Assembly (NCBI GenBank): GCA_003427395.1
Contig: BFEA01000147.1
Location: 557,108-621,107 of the forward strand
DNA from: Chara braunii
Taxonomy: Eukaryota > Streptophyta > Charophyceae > Charales > Characeae
DNA length: 64,000 nt
Reading direction: 5' to 3'
Position 1 is the stretch's first letter; each line of letters starts with the position of its first letter. A model generated the notes under the pieces. That model was not told the origin of the DNA, made no database searches, and saw nothing but the letters and a program-made list of their open reading frames with translations. Below, one piece after another: positions 57,620 to 64,000 of this stretch. Made by a program: the position numbers and the translations under genes.

Positions 57620-58048
57620 GTAGGTGGGATACGTCCTAGTCGACTGATGGTGAGTCACACTTGGGACTTCAACCCCCTCAGTGCGTTGGTTCGCGTGCGG
57701 GTTTGATAGAGAAGTGAGACCACGCGCACCCCCTATGCTACAGTGAACAAGAAATGCCCTCGCCTGGTCCAACTCTGTGATTGCAACTGATTAACTTTCG
57801 TACTGTGGACTGGTAGCTCGGCGGGGATACGCCAACCGAAGGTGACAGCTCCCGCAAGGTGGAGGTAAGTTATACCTCGCGTTGGCCCTATCCTGTCGTA
57901 GGGGTTCGCGAGACGTATGGCTGGCGCACTCGACCAGAGCGGCTTGTGGAAACTCCATGTGTATTCGTGACGAGGGATCAGACCAACTCCTGTCTGACGC
58001 AACCGGGAGGTTCCCGCCCTGCGCGGTGCGGGACCGATGCGCTTGACA
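57620..58048 (+). repeat. Conserved end domain of element C
   Basis: TGGTAGCTCGGCGGGGATAC, GGTGACAGCTCCCGCAAGGT, GGAGGTAAGTT, CCTATCCTGTCGTAGGGG and GGCTGGCGCACTCGACC. It ends CCGATGCGCTTGACA. The GTGACAG hairpin has lost part of its 5' arm here. Confidence 0.85.
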
Positions 58049-58089
58049 GCGGGGTTCCGTGGAAATGGTGGCTACAGCCAGTACCGCTG

Positions 58090-58210
58090 CGGGCCTCTGC
58101 CTGGCGCCCCCCTGTTCGTAGGCGAGTTCATCATCATGTGGGACCCGGCAGACATGCTCACACTCATAACTTGTCACAGCAAATTGTGGTTGGCGGACAG
58201 TGCACCCACA
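58090..58210 (+). repeat. Repeat related to sequence upstream of the 41.1-kb rRNA fragment
   Basis: TGCCTGGCG, CGTAGGCGAGTTCA, ACATGCTCACACT and ACAGCAAATTGTGG match, in order, 41,018-41,110 (CCTGG, CCAGGCATAGTTCACC, CCATGCTCACACT, ACAACAGATCGTGG). Confidence 0.55.
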
Positions 58211-58855
58211 GCGATCCCCGCCACCCTCGGGCTGCAGTCCCACAGGCGCGTTTGGAATGTTCTCCAATTCCCTTCCACTCTTAGGCTATCGGCGCTCCTC
58301 AATTAGGAAGCGAGGGAAACCATGACCACGAACCCCACCACTTCCACACACGTTGACCTCTTTGGTCCGTGCTTCAACGCGAGTGGGATGAAAAACTTTC
58401 GCCAGCGTCCCCAATATACAAGAACCCGAACGGGCCCACCGAAAGAGGTGCGTGGTCAAGGTCCTTGACTATCGTGACGACCACTGGTCCGGTAATGCAA
58501 CTAGCCGAGTCAGGGTTGCCGGTCCCGATGTCGGTCTCGAAACCGGTCATTGGGTCAAAAACATCCATTAAATCAAAGTGGGAATAATAATAATAATACA
58601 TAGTAAAAATAAATAAATAAATATAAACTCGAGGAACACAAGAAAATTAAGGGGAGGAGGGGCCGTGCGTCCCGCTGGCCTGTGACGCCACACACACCCT
58701 GATCGAGCAGGGTTGCGCCCAGTCATCGACGCATCGCACGCACCGCTCATCCGGGAAGGACTCAACTTCCACCTCCGAGCGCGTCGTCAACTCCGGTTGA
58801 GACCGCACTGTAAGGGTATTTGGTGGGACGCTGTGTGTGTGAGGGTGGTGGTGGT

Positions 58856-58857
<2 letters not shown>

Positions 58858-58900
<43 letters not shown>
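58858..58900. repeat. (GT)n microsatellite
   Basis: About 21 GT units. Confidence 0.98.
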
Positions 58901-58903
<3 letters not shown>

Positions 58904-61680
58904 ATTATGAACAGAAAGCCACAGCGCGAATACCCACGAAGCAAACAAAACAATATAGAGTGCCTTATCATGACGATCGTAGATCCAATTTGTATGGATA
59001 ATAAGGAAAAGCAAAACTGATTTCCCCAGGGGGGGGTTGCATAAAGCATGAATACCTTTTAATCCAACAGTCATACGCCTGAAAGAACATTTGTGAATTT
59101 CGTGCAACCAAGGAAAAAATCCACCCACCAGGTTGGTCATGCTTAGGAATACAAGTAGGCCACGTGATAGGACAAATATAAGCATTGGAATCTAAGAGAA
59201 TCAAGGAGAGCTACTACTACAAATTAAAGCCTAAGGCCATAAAAATATTAAAATTAGAGAAAATTTCAATCAATATAGCAACGAGGATGGCTTGCCGATA
59301 AATGCGCTTTCCAACGGATAGTTTCGATTATTCATCTATAAATCACAATACGCAAGAAACATCCCAATGATCAACAAACGAATTTTATGGTTTCAAACAT
59401 GCCACTGGAGTCCACTCAAACAGAATTTACAAACTTTCTCATGAAGGACATCATAACTCTTGGTTGAAAGATACAAGGGCAAGCACCTCCGACTTATAAG
59501 TACAAACCACTGCATATGTGGGTGTGGATGAAATCATTAGAACATCATAGATTTAAACACAAACGAGCGAGGAAAATGTTTTTTTAGCAGATCGAAAACC
59601 AATGCTCAAACCATCTTGCAAGTTACAAAGGGCAGAATATCATAACCATCCTGTTAACCCTCAGTACATGCCATTGACCCGCCGTAGCAATTCAAGATCT
59701 ACGTCTAGTAACCACACCCATCCAGATACACCGCTATCATGAATACTGATTATACATGAGGCATATATCTCACTCAGATCTTCACGGCGCCATCGAGCCC
59801 TCACGAGGATACAACCCTCGATACCATAATACAAAACGAAGAACGACCTCACACCCGGTCGACATCTTTATCACTCCAGCCATAACCTTCGCCACTAATG
59901 CGCCGCTTCATACGGATCTCCCCCCGTCCATCCATACACCAATCACAACTCGTAAACTCTAATCCCTCCTATACATCAGCGATATATCGAAGTCAGTATG
60001 CAACAATCAGCTCCCAAGATCCGGGATTCCAAGAAGCTAGAAGATTAAGAGGGTTTTACCACCCATCCTCCCAACACCACCAATCGTCAAAGCACGTCCT
60101 CGTGTCTCGTCACCCAATACACTTCCCCACATCTTCCCCCTCCTTACCACAGAAGACTATCGTGCCTCATCATTCAGCGGCCCAAAGTATATCAGGAGGA
60201 AAGTCGATGACCTCATTCTCCAAAAAGCAAAAAGAGCGCGAACGGTTGTTAACAATGGAAGTGCATGAAACCAAAGACCTCACGCCAATTACCCAAGAGG
60301 AAACAATCATCCATACGAAAAAAGACCCCATCCCCTTACTCCCTACGACAAAATTTCGGATGAGCAGATATTGAGGAGTTAAAGACGCAACAACCACAAT
60401 CATTGACACGTATAGTCGTAAACTCAGCAGTCATGAAAAACGCAAACAGGGCAAGAAAAATGGCGAAGATGATGACTATCGCCACTGATACGTAAGCAGC
60501 TTCCATTCGGGTGACTTCAAAGGTAAGTCGAACGCCAGCATCGGCAGGATTTCACCATTTCCTATAGACACAACTCACAATCATGCAAAACAAAGAAAAG
60601 GTAGACCGATACAATTTAGGCAGCAACACGACCTTTATACATCTTCACACATCCGCAAGAGAAGAATCCCAATTCGACTGAACGACCCGTAGGTGTCGAC
60701 GAAACAGTAGGGTAGTTGGCAAGAGGTCCCAAAAGCTTTTTCACCGATCCTTGCCGCGATCGGTTTATCAGGGGATAAAATACCCTTAGTTATCGTGTCG
60801 AAAGGGATAGGGCTATAATTTTTAAGCCATGAAAATAAAAAACCATTAGATCAAGAGTTAGAGGAGACTACGAAGAGTTTACCCTTCCGGATGATGACGC
60901 CGGATCACCCATGTCCGTTGCTGCCGACTCAGCATCCACCAATCACCAGTTGGCTCAATCAAGATCACTGAGGAATAATAGATGAAGAGCGCGTGATAAG
61001 CCTTGCGCACTATGTCATGAAGACACAAGCGGCCAAGAGAAAGACACCGTTATGCGAAAGAGCGAGAAGAAACTTCGATGGTTGGACGGCCAATTCCACG
61101 CGAGCGGCGACGAAGAAGTAACTCTTGTCCAAAGGTACTACAATAGCGCAAGAGCGCGGGCCCGTCGATTCAGCGAATTACAACGAATCCAGGCGCCGTG
61201 ATCGTAAGTGCTACCAAGAGAGGGAGAGATTGTTTTTTACCAACACTTAAATACTATAATTGAGCCTACACCGCCCTGCTCATGATTATGGAACCAACCC
61301 GGATCAGCTTGAGCGTCAGAACGCAGGCCGAAGGGGGAGGCTAGGGTGGGTATTATGCAGGATAAAAAAATATATACCGTTTAACCTCACCTGAATGCAG
61401 GCCGCGTGGGGAGAATAGGGTGGGTGCGAAAGTTGTAACACAGGCCAAAGGGGGAGGATTGAGCGGGCATTGCGTAACAGGTAGACCCAGACGATCCGAA
61501 GATGACGCATCCCTTACCGATATATCCAGCCCCTCAATTAAGAGCCGTTGGGGATGAAGGCCAAATTATGTTGAAGGCCCTCATTATCCACTACTATATG
61601 TAAAGTTTATGCAAGCATATATCTTCATGTACTACCCCTTTTACCTATTTTAAATAGTTTGGACGTGATATTTTCTTTTT
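58901..61680. other. No gene recognised
   Basis: AT-moderate sequence with short frames. Three diverged direct repeats of about 40 bp containing GCAGGCCGAAGGGGGAGG-like sequence lie at 61,318-61,480. Confidence 0.5.
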
Positions 61681-61693
61681 TTATGGAAAGGAG

Positions 61694-61697
61694 AAAG

Positions 61698-61756
<59 letters not shown>

Positions 61757-61764
61757 GGGGGTGG

Positions 61765-61801
<37 letters not shown>

Positions 61802-61818
61802 AAAAAAAAAAAAAAAAG
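61694..61818. repeat. Homopolymer block (A)n-(G)13-(A)n
   Basis: About 120 bp of almost pure A with one G run. It may be a retroelement poly(A) tail expanded by sequencing error. On the plus strand a (GT)-rich tract follows at 61,820-61,852. Confidence 0.85.
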
Positions 61819-62192
61819 TATGAATGTGTGTGTGAGTGTGTGTGTGTGTGTGTCCCACCCCAATCCCTGCTGGCAGGCTACTGTTGAGGTCGGTGACAGG
61901 TACCTGCCTCAACAGCAAGGTACGCGTCAGCGTCCTTTCACAGTCCTTACCGGTCGGGACTGAAAAAAACTTTTTTTTACACAAACACAACACAATTGAA
62001 TACATGTTTTAATTCACACCACATCATACATAGGAGGAGGACAAGACGTACCTTGAAAATGAGACTTGTTTTACCGACGTCCACTCTGGGTTTCATGTAC
62101 AGGTGCGAAGAGTTACGAACTAGATACACACATCTTAGACATTTTTGCCTGTGGAAACCGTTCTTAATCATTTCTTCCATGATGTAGACTAA

Positions 62193-63998
62193 TTATTTAG
62201 CCGCATCCTCCGGCTCAGAGCACAGCACCAAAACAATGGCAGCCTGGGAGATGATAATGTTAACAGATTGTTGAATATGACGATTAGAATGAAACTTCAC
62301 GTATTTTGAAATGGCGAAGTCCATCAACCTTCTCTTATCGAATTTCCTGGTAATATATTCACCAGTTTGTTCCGAGACAACCGAGATTTCGAGATTCAGG
62401 AATTGGGTTTTTAGACCGTAGAATTCCCCCGAAGTTCCTACGGAGAAAACTTTCGTTTGATTTTTGATTTCGATAAGGCCCATAGGGTATAGCTTATAGA
62501 TGATATTTTCATTTTTAGACGCCTCGGGGTACAAAAATTTCAACATGAAAGGGTTGTTTCTGTGTAGCATCGTGTTCGGGTTCAGTGACTGAACGCGAAC
62601 GAGCGCCGAAACTCTCCGAACGCGAACATAAAAATATTGAAAAAAAAAAAAGTTCTCCAAAAAATATGAAAAAAATAATATGTTATGTAAAATAATAATA
62701 CAAACAACTTTTGCCTTGGAGGTATGGTCAAATTCGTAACCAAACTCGAGTTAAAATTTAAAAAACAAACAAAAAAGTTTTTTTTTTTTTTTTTTTTGAA
62801 TATCTTCGGCCGAACGTCAGCCGAACACGTTCGGGTGACGTTCGGCCGAACACCCGAACATGTTCGGACGTTCGGAAAAGCTCCGAACATGTTCAGTGTG
62901 CTAATCAGGGTTGTTTAAGCAGTGCAAATCATCAATGTACCTGAAAGCGTATTTGAAGAGCGGAAGCATTTCATACGCTCTGTTGTCCACAATTCTCATT
63001 ATCATCTTATATTCGTATTTGAAAAAATAGACATTGCAGAAAACAGGGGAGCACGAAAGTCCCATCAGGATGCCTGATTTTTGTTTCCAGAAGCACCCCC
63101 CGAGGCAGGTGAAACACCTGTTGAGAATCCATTGGACCAGCTGGACTACCCTGTCCTTGGTAAGGTAAATTACTTTTTTCGATTCCTCTCCCGACCGTTC
63201 CACAGGTTTACATGAAACATTACCATTAGCCGCTATCTTGCATTTGAGAAGTTTAGTCATGCCCATCATCTTCCATCCAACCCCCCTAAAAAATTCAATC
63301 GCATCCGGAAGTTCATCCTCCTCCTGCCCGATAGGAATAGTCTCAAAGCATCGAGCAATATCCGCCGAGAACACCGAGAACACTTTTTTCGGTAGGTTGT
63401 AACAGTAGTCTTGGACAGAATCTATCGACCACCATAAAGAGGTTTCAACGCCATGAAACCCCCGAATGCCATCCGTAATCAACTTACATCTTCTTTTAAC
63501 GAAAGGGATTAAAGCCTTAATTGAAGCATCGCAAATTTTTGCCACCATGGTGAGAAACGATGCAGACACGTTGGTTATCCATCTAAACGACTTCTTATGG
63601 TGCTTGTAAAGGGCCATCAAGAACGATATTCTGTCTGGCATATCAACTCTGCTTGGCAAGATAGCCGAAAGCGATTGCCCAACTTCCTTTATGATTTGTT
63701 CTGGTGAATGGGCTACCGGGTCGAAGTCATTACTACTCAGACGCTCAAGTGCAAGCTTGCGAACCAAGTGAATGCATGCGAAGGAAGATGTATTCGCAAC
63801 TTTATCCGTTCCCGAAATAAAAACAAACCTCGTTAGGAAATCAATTTCATTTTTTACGGCATAATTATCCAAAACGCACGACTGCCCTCGATGCTTTCTA
63901 ATGAACACGGTGGATAGTTGCTGCGAAATATGACTGCAAACAAACTTGTACGCTTCTTTTATCACACCAGCGGGAAGAAAAGTTCTTGCGACAACCAA
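62193..63998 (-). pseudogene. Reverse transcriptase with YIDDL box, interrupted by a MITE; N-terminus outside window
   Basis: The 365-codon upstream fragment (63,998-62,901) has, by residue, a KHHKKSFRWITN segment (131-142), motif A SADIARCFETIP with the catalytic Asp (211-222), motif B KSGILMGLSCSPVFCN (307-322) and motif C YIDDL (354-358). The MITE follows immediately after motif C. The downstream part (62,559-62,193) carries FLNLEISV and FDKRRLMDF, matching the D/E-motif region of such enzymes, and ends at a stop near 62,194. The reading frame is the same on both sides of the MITE and no other stop is seen. The overall type resembles Penelope-like or related retroelement RTs more than LINE or gypsy. 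No GIY-YIG domain is visible in the window, so the class is uncertain. Confidence 0.8.
62560..62908 (+). mobile_element. hAT-like MITE, copy 3 (349 bp)
   Basis: It starts CTGTGTAGCATCG and ends GTGTGCTAATCAG. Exact 8-bp duplications GGTTGTTT lie at 62,552-62,559 and 62,909-62,916. The interior is nearly identical to copy 1 (393-759), including the T run and the TTCGGCCGAAC palindromes, and it has the same orientation. High similarity and an exact target duplication indicate recent movement. Confidence 0.92.
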
Positions 63999-64000
63999 CT

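Larger units (their letters stand above)
50780..58048 (+). mobile_element. Hairpin-rich element, copy C, split by a nested transposon
   Basis: In opposite orientation to A and B, this copy shows the border segment (50,860-51,210), hairpin array (51,474-51,926 and 55,197-55,412), ~123-bp array (55,690-56,280), a TGACTCAACTCCAATCC-containing segment and the end domain (57,620-58,048). Removing 51,964-55,163 and one target copy restores continuity with B. Without it, the element is about 4.0 kb, like A and B. Confidence 0.78.

Noticed and set aside
59898-60374. 158-codon plus-strand frame
   Set aside because: Ser/His/Pro-rich composition typical of non-coding sequence. No motif seen.
60675-60705. 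Hammerhead-like CTGAACGA ... GACGAAAC
   Set aside because: The first box has an extra base, stem I/III pairing is not found and the arms are too short.

Overview
The window is eukaryotic, repeat-dominated nuclear DNA. I recognise no intact single-copy host gene. Nearly all interpretable sequence is mobile elements, their remnants and tandem repeats. The evidence includes a LINE with endonuclease and reverse transcriptase, gag fragments of LTR retrotransposons (one beside an initiator-Met-tRNA-type primer binding site), a second reverse transcriptase with a YIDDL box, hAT-like DNA transposons with 8-bp target duplications, U6-snRNA/tRNA-derived repeats, and microsatellites. A large plant-lineage genome fits, and a charophyte such as Chara is my best guess. 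That guess is inference from TE style, not proof.

Layout. 1-5.9 kb: decayed LINE (minus strand) carrying two 0.3-0.4-kb hAT-like MITEs and a sequencing-adapter scar. 8.0-11.6 kb: 68-bp satellite in two ~1.25-kb higher-order blocks, then a gag remnant and primer binding site. 12.5-17.0 kb: microsatellites and minisatellites of 83, ~60 and 31 bp. 17.3-18.3, 25.9-27.0 and 42.6-43.7 kb: repeats (E1, E3, E2) combining a palindromic start, a tRNA-like block and a U6-like block; a fourth copy of the palindromic start (E4) is at 41.15 kb. 20.1-24.0, 34.7-38.5 and 50.8-58.0 kb: three copies (A, B, C) of a ~4-kb apparently non-coding element full of hairpins. 27.0-28.7 and 46.0-49.5 kb: two related elements (D1, D2); D2 carries two adjacent unrecognised ORFs of 167 and 185 codons. 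30.4-33.7 kb: decayed retroelement coding region with a broken zinc knuckle. 45.0-45.5 kb: 54-bp hairpin minisatellite. 51,964-55,163: a 3.2-kb hAT-like transposon nested in copy C, with an N gap. 62.2-64.0 kb: reverse transcriptase gene interrupted by a third MITE copy.

The most interesting structure is in elements A, B and C. Each has seven or eight dispersed hairpins. The stems appear to be characteristic of the position in the element, while the ~19-nt loop is shared by most hairpins within one copy and differs between copies. The same elements carry a five-unit ~123-bp hairpin array and a ~400-bp end domain, shared with D1 and D2, in which a hairpin around GTGACA changes on both stem sides. 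I could not assign a function. These would suit sequence-specific or structure-specific recognition of the element, but that is inference.

Assembly problems need care. Two Nextera mate-pair junction sequences (3,920-3,951 and 48,263-48,290) sit beside duplicated sequence. A single N at 6,805 separates a 43-bp exact duplication. A 680-base N run and a long A/G homopolymer block also occur.
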